From JAAXTX01 sp035560715 (GTDB lineage: Bacteria; Patescibacteriota; Minisyncoccia; Moranbacterales; UBA1568), in NCBI GenBank assembly GCA_035560715.1, contig DATMYW010000042.1, positions 1-19,448 on the forward strand: 19,448 nt of DNA. Reading direction: 5' to 3'. The notes beneath the pieces were generated by a model. The model ran no database searches. It saw only the letters and a program-made list of their open reading frames with translations, and was not told the DNA's origin. Below, piece after piece: positions 6,624 through 13,739 of the stretch; the stretch's first letter is position 1, and the number at the start of each line of letters is the position of its first letter. The position numbers were made by a program, and so were the translations under genes.

Positions 6624-7436
6624 TCACGACTTCGCGATGCGGTCGTAGTAGAGCCGGACGTTCGAGATCCAGTTTCGGACGCTTTCGGGACTGTGTCCCT
6701 CGCACGAACTGCCGCACTTCCACGCGATCAACTGACCGGGATCGCTCGTCCGACGCTTGTCGACGAGTTCCGCGATACGGTCCCCGGTGGCCTTCGCAGC
6801 CTCCTCCGGCGACCCGAAGCATGCGTACCCCATCGACGTGCCGCGGCTCCCAGAGCCCTTGAGGCCCCAGTAGTTCCGACAGTCCTCCCCGGCAAGCGAG
6901 GGAGCATGATTCCCCCAATCGGATTCCTTCTTCGCGATACCCACGAGAAGTGCCGCGATGTGCCGATCAAACTTCGCGATCGCCGGAACCATCGCCTCGA
7001 TCGGATACCCGGACACCAGGTCGCGGATCTGTGATTCGAGTCCGCCGTCCCTTGTCTCACGCACGGGCGCGTCGCCCTTCCGTTCGATTACCTGACACGG
7101 GTCGACCGTACTCGCCTGTCGAGGAGTAGCCTCCCGCGTATCCGCTCCGAACGACTCCAACACCTCTCGCTCCCGATGGAGCGAACAGAGTCCGCTCGCC
7201 CTTTTCGGAGATTCCTGTGCGTTCGCGACTGCCGACATGCGATCAGTCGGACCGCTGCTTTTCGGCGACAGTGCATAGACCGATGCCGCCGAAAAAAAGA
7301 ATATCCCTGAAAGAAAAAATGCCTGTCTGGCACGTCGATTCCGAAACATGTTCCCCGCCCGCCTTCCATTCGATTCTATTGATTCACCACCGTCATCACC
7401 TCCCGGAACGAAACCGTCTCCGGTTATCCGCAACAT
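6624..7436 (-). CDS. Membrane-anchored lysozyme-like protein, paralog 1
   Basis: A 270-residue protein from the ATG at 7436, which has AAGGG at good spacing. A second possible start is the ATG at 7349, which would begin MFRNRRARQAFFLSG as a classic signal sequence; the hydrophobic helix follows either way. The C-terminal 130 residues carry GIAKKESDWGNHAP, resembling the ExxxG region of lysozyme-like glucosaminidase or lytic transglycosylase folds (candidate catalytic Glu in KKES), then EDCRNYWGLKG, YACFGSPEEAA and WKCGSSCEGHSPESV. The four cysteines of this region are conserved in the downstream paralog, which suggests disulfides and an extracytoplasmic location. Cell-wall cleavage or remodelling is the likely role. 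The longer start gives a 38-residue cytosolic tail; which start is used is unsettled. Confidence 0.72.
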   Translation of the reverse strand: MLRITGDGFVPGGDDGGESIESNGRRAGNMFRNRRARQAFFLSGIFFFSAASVYALSPKSSGPTDRMSAVANAQESPKRASGLCSLHREREVLESFGADTREATPRQASTVDPCQVIERKGDAPVRETRDGGLESQIRDLVSGYPIEAMVPAIAKFDRHIAALLVGIAKKESDWGNHAPSLAGEDCRNYWGLKGSGSRGTSMGYACFGSPEEAAKATGDRIAELVDKRRTSDPGQLIAWKCGSSCEGHSPESVRNWISNVRLYYDRIAKS

Positions 7437-7437
7437 A

Positions 7438-7459
7438 GGTTACCCTTACAAGGTTAACC
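7438..7459 (-). promoter_or_regulatory. Leader hairpin next to the start codon
   Basis: GGTTAACC and GGGTAACC flank TTGTAA-type loop bases and can pair with one mismatch, directly before the ATG at 7436. The hairpin would occlude the AAGGG ribosome-binding site. Suggestive only. Confidence 0.3.
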
Positions 7460-7497
7460 CTCCTTTTTCTGTTCTCCCTCTCTGGAACGTATTTCCG

Positions 7498-7526
7498 ATC
7501 ATAGCAAAATTTCGGCAAAGGGTCAA
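7498..7526 (-). promoter_or_regulatory. Promoter of lysozyme-like paralog 1
   Basis: On the minus strand TTGACC (7526-7521) and TATGAT (7503-7498) are 17 bases apart. The predicted start is near 7491, giving a leader of about 55 bases that is rich in purines (AAAAAGGAGGG). Confidence 0.8.
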
Positions 7527-7573
7527 AGGGATTTTCCGAAATTACCCTCAAAAGAGCCATAATATGAAATACG

Positions 7574-7597
7574 AAAAACCCAGGTTGCCCCGGGTTT
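7574..7597 (-). terminator. Rho-independent terminator of lysozyme-like paralog 2
   Basis: On the minus strand AAACCCGGG pairs with CCTGGGTTT (9 bp, one G-U pair) across a GCAA tetraloop, and is followed by TT and CG. It lies 20 bases after the stop at 7618. Confidence 0.85.
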
Positions 7598-7617
7598 CGG
7601 ATCGTTGTGTCTGTCGG

Positions 7618-8718
7618 TCAGCCGTTGCCGTTATCCGTGTCGCTCAGTTTGCGGACATACAGGTCGACGTCGGACTTCCATTTCGCGACGCCGTACGGAT
7701 CATGACCCGCGCACGAGCTTCCGCACTTCCAGCGGATGAGTTTCTCCGGCGTATCAAGGTTGTTCTCGTAGATGAGCGTATGCAGGCGTTTCGCGACCGT
7801 CTCCACCGCGTCCTTACGACTGTTGAAGCAGGTATGCCCGCCGGTTCCCATCATCTTGCGGATACCGCGGTATCCCCATTCATTGAAGCAGTCCTGTCCG
7901 TCGAGGAGCGGCACGTGCGTCCCCCATCCAGACTCCTTCTTCGCGATGGCGATAAGGTAGATCGCGACCGTGCGGTCCTGTTCGAGGATATATGGCACCA
8001 TGTCCTCGATCGGATATCCCTTCACCATTTCGCGGACGCGCTTTTCGAATTCCTTCTTGCCCGGGTCCTCTTTCGTGAGTTCCAAAAGCACCTTGTCGGT
8101 GTCCGCGGCAACTTCGGTGGAAGAACCGAGCACCCGCGCCTCGAGCGGCTGCGAAACCGGGACATAGCGGACCTGGTCATCCGCCTTCGCGCCCGATCCG
8201 AACGAATGTTCGAGAAAGAGCGCGGACGCCATACCCAGAACCATCGCGCCGACCAGTGGGGCATAAGCCGTCCTTCCAGACGATATGCCGAGACGGAACC
8301 CCGACAATCCGGCAGACAGATCCTCACCGAACAGACGGAGCCTCTCTTCGAGTTCACGGATCGACGCAAGGTCCGGAACCGGAACGGTCGGCATGGAGAT
8401 GACGAACGCGGGACGACGCTTCGTGACGATACCCGAAAAGCCGGCGGGACGAAGTCCGTCGACGGTTTTGATACCGAGGTCGATATATGACGGTTTCTGA
8501 CCGAGCACGTCCACCGCGTATCGCGAGTAAAGGGTCGGGTCGCCGCAAAAAGAGACCACGCCGACGCGCCGACCCCGTGAAATCACTTCGGAACGAACCG
8601 GACCGGACGGACGAACCCCTGGCTTGGACGTCAAAAGAGACCTGTCCACGTCCGGACGGGAAAGTCCGTCGAGAAGGCTTTTTTGCTGCTGTCTCAAGGG
8701 AAATGCCCTTTGATTCAT
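7618..8718 (-). CDS. Membrane-anchored lysozyme-like protein, paralog 2, with extra N-terminal domain
   Basis: A 366-residue protein. The C-terminal part (about 228-360) is a clear paralog of the product encoded at 6624-7436: GYPIEDMVPYILEQDR, IAIAKKESGWGTHVP (candidate catalytic E262), DGQDCFNEWG, HTCFNSRKDA and RWKCGSSCAGHDPYGV, with the same four cysteines (277, 297, 332, 336). A single hydrophobic helix (about 151-168) separates it from a 145-residue N-terminal region that should be cytosolic. That region (VGVVSFCGDPTLYSRYAVDV, PAFVISMPTVPVPDLASIRE) looks like an alpha/beta fold I cannot name. The topology is inside-helix-outside, with the enzyme-like domain outside. It starts 49 bases after the thioredoxin-like gene and is probably co-transcribed with it. 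The start codon has only a weak ribosome-binding site. Confidence 0.75.
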   Translation of the reverse strand: MNQRAFPLRQQQKSLLDGLSRPDVDRSLLTSKPGVRPSGPVRSEVISRGRRVGVVSFCGDPTLYSRYAVDVLGQKPSYIDLGIKTVDGLRPAGFSGIVTKRRPAFVISMPTVPVPDLASIRELEERLRLFGEDLSAGLSGFRLGISSGRTAYAPLVGAMVLGMASALFLEHSFGSGAKADDQVRYVPVSQPLEARVLGSSTEVAADTDKVLLELTKEDPGKKEFEKRVREMVKGYPIEDMVPYILEQDRTVAIYLIAIAKKESGWGTHVPLLDGQDCFNEWGYRGIRKMMGTGGHTCFNSRKDAVETVAKRLHTLIYENNLDTPEKLIRWKCGSSCAGHDPYGVAKWKSDVDLYVRKLSDTDNGNG

Positions 8719-8767
8719 ATCCGATTCGATGTCTATTTCTACCGTGTCGTCGAGCGCCTGATGCCGG

Positions 8768-9151
8768 CTAGAGACCCGCCGCGGTCCGAAAATATCCTTC
8801 CACGTCCGGCGTTCCCACGAAGCACTTCCCGTCCGCGAAAAGGAACGGTACGCCGATCGTGTCTTCCGCTAGTCCGCACTTCTTCGCTGCCGCGACCATC
8901 TCCGCCGCGTTCGTCCGATCGTGCCAGACTTCCTTCCTCACGAAATTCACCTTGTCTGCGATCTTGCCCTCATCGAGGAAGGCCTCGACATCCTTGCAGT
9001 GTGAACATTCGGTGCCGTAATAGAAAACGACTCCGGACGGAGCATCGACCCCGGGCATGACACCGCTCTGATCCCGTTTCGAATTCCAGAACGCGAAACC
9101 GGAGACGAACACCACGGCGATTGTGACGGCGAGGATTGCTTTCTTGTCCAT
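8768..9151 (-). CDS. Exported thioredoxin-like protein
   Basis: A 127-residue protein with one N-terminal helix (about 5-22, MDKKAILAVTIAVVFVSGFA), probably an uncleaved anchor, and a short thioredoxin/glutaredoxin-like domain. The active site is CSHC (C49, C52) in FYYGTECSHCKDVEAFL, and IGVPFLF (99-105) supplies the cis-proline loop. Two further cysteines (92, 110) lie in KKCGLAE and DGKCFVG. It would exchange thiols and disulfides outside the membrane. The gene directly downstream, and the one after, encode exported proteins with four conserved cysteines each, so they are plausible substrates. It has no Shine-Dalgarno sequence. Confidence 0.82.
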   Translation of the reverse strand: MDKKAILAVTIAVVFVSGFAFWNSKRDQSGVMPGVDAPSGVVFYYGTECSHCKDVEAFLDEGKIADKVNFVRKEVWHDRTNAAEMVAAAKKCGLAEDTIGVPFLFADGKCFVGTPDVEGYFRTAAGL

Positions 9152-9189
9152 ACGGAAACCATTGGATAGCGGGTCACATTTGCCCTTAC

Positions 9190-9195
9190 ATCATA
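9190..9195 (-). promoter_or_regulatory. Extended -10 promoter of the thioredoxin-like gene
   Basis: TATGAT preceded by TGC (extended -10, TGN) reads on the minus strand, 38 bases before the ATG. No good -35 hexamer is present, which an extended -10 can tolerate. Confidence 0.5.
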
Positions 9196-9210
9196 GCACA
9201 TATCTGTCCG

Positions 9211-9229
9211 AAAAATAAGTCGGCGACTT
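9211..9229 (-). terminator. Weak terminator-like hairpin after lgt
   Basis: AAGTC-GCC-GACTT is followed on the minus strand by ATTTTT. The stem is only 5 bp, so this is a tentative end for the lgt transcript. Confidence 0.35.
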
Positions 9230-9244
9230 TTCAAGGGGTACGCG

Positions 9245-9264
9245 CGAGTCGATTCATCGACTCG
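9245..9264. repeat. Perfect palindrome across the lgt stop codon
   Basis: CGAGTCGAT and ATCGACTCG form a 9-bp inverted repeat with a 2-base centre. The lgt TGA lies within it. There is no U-tract directly after, so it is not a standard terminator. Confidence 0.5.
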
Positions 9265-10111
9265 GACGTCTGACCGGCTTCAGACCGATCGCCAGGGCGA
9301 CCGAAGCAGCGATCACAAGGAGGATAAGCGAGAGCGCCTGCCCCTCGGTCATCCATCCGAAAAAGATCTGAGATCCAAGATCGGGCTCACGGAAGAACTC
9401 GACAAGGAACCTCGTCAAAGCATAACCCGACAGGAACAGCAGCGTGAGGAGCCCGTTCCTCGAATTCCGCTTTCGAAACCACACCAGCAGAACGAAGAGG
9501 AAGAGGCCCTCCAAAAGCGCCTCATAGAGTTGGGACGGATGCCGAAGCTGCCACGCGCCTGTTGAAGGATCGGGAGCATACATCGCCCAGGGAACTGCGG
9601 TCATCCGCCCCGGGAGTTCGAGATTGAGAAAATTCCCTATACGCCCGACGAACAGGGCGATCGGGACGGCCGAAGCGAAAAAGTCGGAAAAAGCACCGAA
9701 GGAAAGTCTTTTAAGGCGTATGTAACAGCCAAGAGCGACCGAAACACCGATGAGTGCACCGAAAAAACTCATACCGCGGATGCCGACGAACCTCCCCGTA
9801 CCGTCGACGGGAGAGAAGATCGTTAACGGATTGAAGAAGAGTGACGGCTCGTAGAATAACGCGAATCCGAGCCGACCTCCCAGTATGATCCCAAGGAACG
9901 CCGTCATGGAAGCGTCCCAGACGGTTCCGGCATCGAACGAGCTCTCACCGGAACGTATACGCGAGAGCAGATACCCCACGGCGGCGAAAAATCCTCCCAC
10001 GAAACAGACGGCATACCACCGTATGACGAACGGCCCGATCACTAGGGCGACCGGATCGATAAACCGGGGAATATGTTGCCACCAGTCGGCCATAGCTGTA
10101 GGAAACGGCAT
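9254..10111 (-). CDS. lgt: Prolipoprotein diacylglyceryl transferase
   Basis: This 285-residue integral membrane enzyme moves diacylglycerol from phosphatidylglycerol to the lipobox cysteine of prolipoproteins. The signature GRIGNFLNLELPGR is at 156-169, with RHPSQLYEALLEG (190-202) and REP (241-243) further on; about seven hydrophobic helices fit the family. In the early RGMSFFGALIG loop (112-122) a Phe stands where many Lgt proteins have His; other lineages also lack that His. The start is the ATG at 10111, 13 bases after the upstream AI-2E-family stop; an ATG six codons later is an alternative. The longer open frame upstream lies inside the neighbouring gene and is rejected. It is the second gene of a two-gene operon. 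Confidence 0.93.
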   Translation of the reverse strand: MPFPTAMADWWQHIPRFIDPVALVIGPFVIRWYAVCFVGGFFAAVGYLLSRIRSGESSFDAGTVWDASMTAFLGIILGGRLGFALFYEPSLFFNPLTIFSPVDGTGRFVGIRGMSFFGALIGVSVALGCYIRLKRLSFGAFSDFFASAVPIALFVGRIGNFLNLELPGRMTAVPWAMYAPDPSTGAWQLRHPSQLYEALLEGLFLFVLLVWFRKRNSRNGLLTLLFLSGYALTRFLVEFFREPDLGSQIFFGWMTEGQALSLILLVIAASVALAIGLKPVRRPSR

Positions 10112-10124
10112 CGGGGAGGGATTC

Positions 10125-11159
10125 CTACTCCTTCGATTTCGCGCCGTATGCGGAGGCGTAAATGTCGGCAAGCGCGAAAAAAAGCGACACGACGATCGGA
10201 CCGATAAGCAGTCCCGGAACACCGAAGAGCGCAATCCCCCCCAAGGTCGCGAAAAAAACGAACAAGGGATGCATCGCCGTGTCTCGCCCCACGAGTTTCG
10301 GCCGGATGATATTGTCGATCATCGAAATGACCCCGAGCCCGAACGCGAGGATGAAGACACCCTGCCAGATATCTCCCGAAGCGACCAGGATGATACCCGT
10401 CGGAAGCCAGATGAGGGACGTGCCGATGCCCGGGATGAGTGACGCGACGGACACGACGATGCCCATGACCACGGGTGATGGGACGCCCGCGACGAAGAAT
10501 GCGATGCCGGCAAGCGTTCCCTGGATAATCGCGACGACAAGCGTTCCCTTGATCATCGCCCGGCTTATGGAAATGAACTCATTGAACAGGAGCGCGTCCT
10601 GACGGTCATCAAGCGGCGAGAACCGTTTCGCACGCCGCAGGAGGTCCTCACCGTCGATAAGGAAATAAAAGAGCGTAAAAAACAGCACGAAGAGTCCGAT
10701 AACGAACTGCAAGACCCCCTGATAGGCCGCGCTTAGCACCGAAACCGCTCCGGAAGACACCGATTGGAACGACTGCGCGAACCGCGTCGGCAGATCACCG
10801 GAGGGAAACAGTCGATGAAGCAATGGTGACTGTTCGAGTATCACGATCGCCCCGTTCAGAAACGACGCGGTCTGTTCCGAATGATAGAGGGACCCCGCCT
10901 CGTTCACGGCAAATCCCACGACGATGGAAACCGGCGTCACGATGAGTATCGCGACCAGGAAACAGATAACGATGGCGGCTGCCGCATGACTCCCGAACAG
11001 TGCCTTGCGGAGATACAGGTTCAGGTCCCAGAACAGGACGGCAAAAATCATCGCGATGATAATCGCGGTCAAGAACGGCTGAAAGATGAAAAATACCGCA
11101 ACCCCGGCTACGATGAGGAGAAGCAGGAACAGATAGGTACCGAAATGTGACTCTTTCAT
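10125..11159 (-). CDS. AI-2E family transporter-like permease
   Basis: A 344-residue membrane protein with the hydrophobic profile of the AI-2E (PF01594) family: two N-terminal helices (YLFLLLLIVAGVAVFFIFQP, FLTAIIIAMIFAVLFW), a long soluble segment with an amphipathic region, then several helices. The C-terminal part contains the family pattern DNIIRPKLVGRDTAMHPLFV followed by LGGIALFGVPGLLIGPIVVS. Members have been linked to autoinducer-2 export and to Na+/H+ exchange; which applies here cannot be read. It precedes lgt on the same transcript. Confidence 0.87.
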   Translation of the reverse strand: MKESHFGTYLFLLLLIVAGVAVFFIFQPFLTAIIIAMIFAVLFWDLNLYLRKALFGSHAAAAIVICFLVAILIVTPVSIVVGFAVNEAGSLYHSEQTASFLNGAIVILEQSPLLHRLFPSGDLPTRFAQSFQSVSSGAVSVLSAAYQGVLQFVIGLFVLFFTLFYFLIDGEDLLRRAKRFSPLDDRQDALLFNEFISISRAMIKGTLVVAIIQGTLAGIAFFVAGVPSPVVMGIVVSVASLIPGIGTSLIWLPTGIILVASGDIWQGVFILAFGLGVISMIDNIIRPKLVGRDTAMHPLFVFFATLGGIALFGVPGLLIGPIVVSLFFALADIYASAYGAKSKE

Positions 11160-11189
11160 AGAGATTGTGACAAGACGTTCCGTAGCCGT

Positions 11190-11218
11190 ATGCTATAGGA
11201 AAAACGGCTTCCGGGCAA
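11190..11218 (-). promoter_or_regulatory. Possible promoter of the permease-lgt operon
   Basis: TTGCCC (11218-11213) and TAGCAT (11195-11190) are 17 bases apart on the minus strand, 30 bases before the ATG. The -10 box matches consensus at only four positions. Confidence 0.4.
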
Positions 11219-11277
11219 GGAAATATACATTGAGAACATTAGCTCTTCCCCGTATATCGAGACTTTTCAACTCTATC

Positions 11278-11318
11278 ATCCCCGCCCCGCATCCGTAGGG
11301 CAGGCTTCCGGCGGGGAT
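11278..11318. repeat. Long imperfect hairpin in the 311-bp gap
   Basis: ATCCCCGCC (11278-11286) pairs with GGCGGGGAT (11310-11318) around a 23-base GC-rich interior. No U-tract fits a terminator. The surrounding gap 11160-11470 holds no convincing ORF; besides this hairpin I see only the permease promoter candidate and the hairpin at 11374-11393. Confidence 0.5.
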
Positions 11319-11373
11319 TATTTGATTCCGGATTTCGATTTCTCACTCCGCAAAGCGCGTGAGGTACGACGAG

Positions 11374-11393
11374 ATTCCCGTTTTCACGGGAAT
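11374..11393. repeat. REP-like hairpin with GAAA-type loop
   Basis: ATTCCCGT and ACGGGAAT form a perfect 8-bp stem; on the minus strand the loop is GAAA, a GNRA tetraloop. It is of the 'ATTCCCG...CGGGAAT' kind found dispersed in many genomes, and its plus-strand translation gives the familiar spurious RFHGND. Confidence 0.6.
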
Positions 11394-11470
11394 GATACGG
11401 GCACGTTTATCTTTTGTCGACCAGAAAGTGGTTATAGTATTCACGTGATGAGGCCCTACTTCGACTCAGA

Positions 11471-12508
11471 TCAGGACGTGAGAGATTCGATAAACGCATC
11501 GCTCGATTCCCGTCCGAAGGTCGGAAAGGCAGGAAATCCGAGAAGAATCTGCGCATTGACCAAAATGGTCGGCTTTCCGTTCAGATTCATTTTCCGGTGT
11601 GGAGGCCGGACGGCGAGTTCGAGTCCGTACCGGCCCCGAAACCAGTCCTTGATTCCGGCACGGGTATTGTGTGACGCGGGAACGATGAATGGCCCATATC
11701 CCTTCTTCCGCGAGGAATAATATTTCCGATGCCCCTCGTGCAGGAACAGCATCACCTGCGCATCCTTGCGATTGAAGTGTGAATGAGTTTCATCTTTCGA
11801 CTTTCGACTTTCGACGATCGACTCGATGGTTGTCAGTTGTGAGTTGTCAGTTGTGAGTTCCCGTCTTCCATTCTCCCGGAAATACCGGCATCGGTCCCGG
11901 AGCGGGCACGCCCCGCACTTCGGTCGGGCGACACAGATCGCACTCCCGAAGTCCATCAGTGCCCCGTTCAAGTCCTTCGCCGGCATACGAAACCCGCCCT
12001 CGAATTCCGTGAACGGCATATCGGCACGCTTCGATCCGAAGAAAAACCTCCCGACGACACGCCGAAGGTTCGTATCCCACGCGACCGTGTTTTTGCCGTA
12101 CGCGAAACTCGCGATCGCCGCGGCCGTGTACGGACCGACCCCGGGCAACGATTCGAGCTGCTCCACTTTCTTCGGAAACCTCCCATCATATTCCCCGACT
12201 ATGACGCGTGCCGCCTTGAGCATATTCCGTCCGCGGGCATAGTACCCGAGTCCCGCATAATACGGCAGGAATTCCTCCCACGTCGCGGCAGCAAGTCTTT
12301 CGACCGTCGGAAACCGTTCCAAAAAACGTTCGTAGTAACCGATCACGCGCGACACCTGCGTCTGCTGGAGCATGATTTCCGAAACCCACACCTCGTACGC
12401 GGTGACACCTGGTTTTCTCCATGGCAAATGCTCCCGCCCCGCCCGAACGAAAAAGTCTTTGACCTTATCTTCAAAAAAATCAATTTTAGCACGCAATCGT
12501 TTATTCAT
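11471..12508 (-). CDS. mutY: A/G-specific adenine DNA glycosylase
   Basis: This 345-residue base-excision enzyme removes adenine mispaired with 8-oxoguanine. SEIMLQQTQVSRV gives catalytic E44; LPGVGPYTAAAI (121-132) is the helix-hairpin-helix; VAWDTNLRRV gives D145; four cysteines (192, 198, 201, 207) bind the 4Fe-4S cluster. The first cluster interval is five residues, one fewer than the usual six. The C-terminal part (about 248-345) is the NUDIX-like domain that reads 8-oxoguanine. Residues about 217-240 (ELTTDNSQLTT onward to SRKSKDE) form a low-complexity linker encoded by heptamer repeats, probably a repeat insertion tolerated between the two domains. The ATG at 12508 has no clear ribosome-binding site, and degenerate heptamers lie just upstream. 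Confidence 0.93.
   Translation of the reverse strand: MNKRLRAKIDFFEDKVKDFFVRAGREHLPWRKPGVTAYEVWVSEIMLQQTQVSRVIGYYERFLERFPTVERLAAATWEEFLPYYAGLGYYARGRNMLKAARVIVGEYDGRFPKKVEQLESLPGVGPYTAAAIASFAYGKNTVAWDTNLRRVVGRFFFGSKRADMPFTEFEGGFRMPAKDLNGALMDFGSAICVARPKCGACPLRDRCRYFRENGRRELTTDNSQLTTIESIVESRKSKDETHSHFNRKDAQVMLFLHEGHRKYYSSRKKGYGPFIVPASHNTRAGIKDWFRGRYGLELAVRPPHRKMNLNGKPTILVNAQILLGFPAFPTFGRESSDAFIESLTS
11794..11863. repeat. Heptamer repeat array inside mutY
   Basis: Seventy bases divide cleanly into 7-mers on the plus strand: CTTTCGA three times, CGATCGA, CTCGATG, then GTTGTCA and GTTGTGA twice each in alternation, and GTTCCCG. It encodes the linker between the Fe-S region and the NUDIX-like domain of MutY. 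Confidence 0.8.
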
Positions 12509-12518
12509 GGCTGCGAAG

Positions 12519-12539
12519 TTGGAATGGTGAATCAGGAAT
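12519..12539 (+). repeat. Short heptamer run upstream of mutY
   Basis: Three consecutive 7-mers TTGGAAT, GGTGAAT, CAGGAAT (consensus NNNGAAT) lie 10 bases before the mutY ATG, in the opposite orientation to the array at 12578. Confidence 0.55.
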
Positions 12540-12577
12540 CATGCAAAACCGGAACAATACGGTCTTCAAACATCCTG

Positions 12578-12640
12578 CTTCATTCTTAATTCTCTATTCT
12601 GTATTCTCCATTCTTAATTCTTGATTCCTTATTCGTTATT
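12578..12640. repeat. Heptamer repeat array between mnmA and mutY
   Basis: Nine consecutive 7-mers on the plus strand: CTTCATT, CTTAATT, CTCTATT, CTGTATT, CTCCATT, CTTAATT, CTTGATT, CCTTATT and CGTTATT (consensus CTNNATT). The array runs through the mnmA stop codon and fills most of the 127-bp gap between mnmA and mutY. No terminator is visible for mnmA. Confidence 0.85.
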
Positions 12641-13718
12641 CTTCCTCCGAAATGATTCCGCTCCCCAGACATTCATTCCCGCGATAGAACGCGGCGATCT
12701 GCCCGGCCGCGATGCCGGTATCGCCATTCGCGATCGTAACGTGTCCGCAACATTCCCGAAGGGACCCCATTGGGGCCGACTGGATCGAAAGCGTGCATGG
12801 ATATTCCTGCACTCCGTGACGGAGTTTCACCGTCAGTCGATCGTCCACGTCCGGTGCGTCCGAGATCCATGAAAGACCATCGACATCGAATTCCGATCGC
12901 GCCGTTTCCGCGCTGCGATATGCGTTCGATACGTACACGATATTTTTTTTCGCATCCTTCGAAACGACGTACCATGGACCGCCGGAAAGCCCGATACCGC
13001 GCCGCTGTCCTATCGTATAGAACCAATATCCGTCGTGCTTGGCGAGCACTGCTCCCGTCTTCGCATCCACGATATCCCCCTCTTTCGTGCCAAGCGTCTC
13101 CTTGAGAAACTCATCGAATGGGATGGTACCGAGGAAACAGATACCCTGACTGTCCTTCCGTTCCGCGTTTGAAAGTCCATACGTTCGCGCGAGTTCCCGC
13201 ACCTCGTCTTTGCGATACCCACCGATCGGGAACATCGCCTTCACCAGCTGATCCTGCCGGAGCCGGGAGAGAAAGTAGGTCTGGTCTTTATGTTCGTCGG
13301 CGGAGCGCAACAGTCGCGCTTTTCCGTCGCGGATTTCCGTTTTCGCGTAGTGCCCCGTCGCCACATGGTCGAAATCGGCCCCGTACGCCTCGACGAACGC
13401 CCCGAATTTGATGAGCGTATTACAAAACACGTCCGGATTCGGCGTCCGCCCCGCTTTCGACTCGGCGATCACGTATGATACGATCCGCTCGTGGTATTCC
13501 TTCTGAAACGGAATGATTTCAAGCGGCACTCCGGCCCCCTCACATACCGATCGCACATACTTCAGATCATCTTCCCACGGACACTCTCCCAGGAACGACA
13601 ATTCGTCCTCAAGCCATATCTTGAGGTAAAACGCGGTAATATCGTGCCCCGCGTCCCGGAGGAGACGTAAGGCTACCGAGCTGTCCACCCCGCCGGAAAT
13701 AAGCATCGCTATCTTCAT
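12636..13718 (-). CDS. mnmA: tRNA-specific 2-thiouridylase
   Basis: This 360-residue cytosolic enzyme adds sulfur to U34 of tRNAs for Lys, Glu and Gln. The PP-loop SGGVDSS (8-14) binds ATP; NPDVFCNTLIKF (94-105) provides the first catalytic cysteine C99, and DSQGICFLG (189-197) the second, C194. TGHYAK (121-126) and YTIGQRRGIGLSGGPWYV are further family segments, and the C-terminal beta-barrel is present, so the gene is full length. The start is the ATG at 13718, 21 bases past a good -10 box; the longer open frame upstream runs through the promoter and a terminator. Its last codons overlap a heptamer repeat array, and mutY follows 127 bases later. Confidence 0.95.
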   Translation of the reverse strand: MKIAMLISGGVDSSVALRLLRDAGHDITAFYLKIWLEDELSFLGECPWEDDLKYVRSVCEGAGVPLEIIPFQKEYHERIVSYVIAESKAGRTPNPDVFCNTLIKFGAFVEAYGADFDHVATGHYAKTEIRDGKARLLRSADEHKDQTYFLSRLRQDQLVKAMFPIGGYRKDEVRELARTYGLSNAERKDSQGICFLGTIPFDEFLKETLGTKEGDIVDAKTGAVLAKHDGYWFYTIGQRRGIGLSGGPWYVVSKDAKKNIVYVSNAYRSAETARSEFDVDGLSWISDAPDVDDRLTVKLRHGVQEYPCTLSIQSAPMGSLRECCGHVTIANGDTGIAAGQIAAFYRGNECLGSGIISEEE

Positions 13719-13739
13719 ACGCGCTTTCTTCGAAACGGA

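Noticed and set aside
10112..10234. Longer lgt frame with a basic, Ser-rich N-terminus
   Set aside because: It lies inside the coding end of the AI-2E-family gene and adds nothing typical of Lgt.
11322..11720. Plus-strand ORF with RRDSRFHGNDT
   Set aside because: It overlaps mutY antisense; the recognisable part is the translation of the ATTCCCG repeat.
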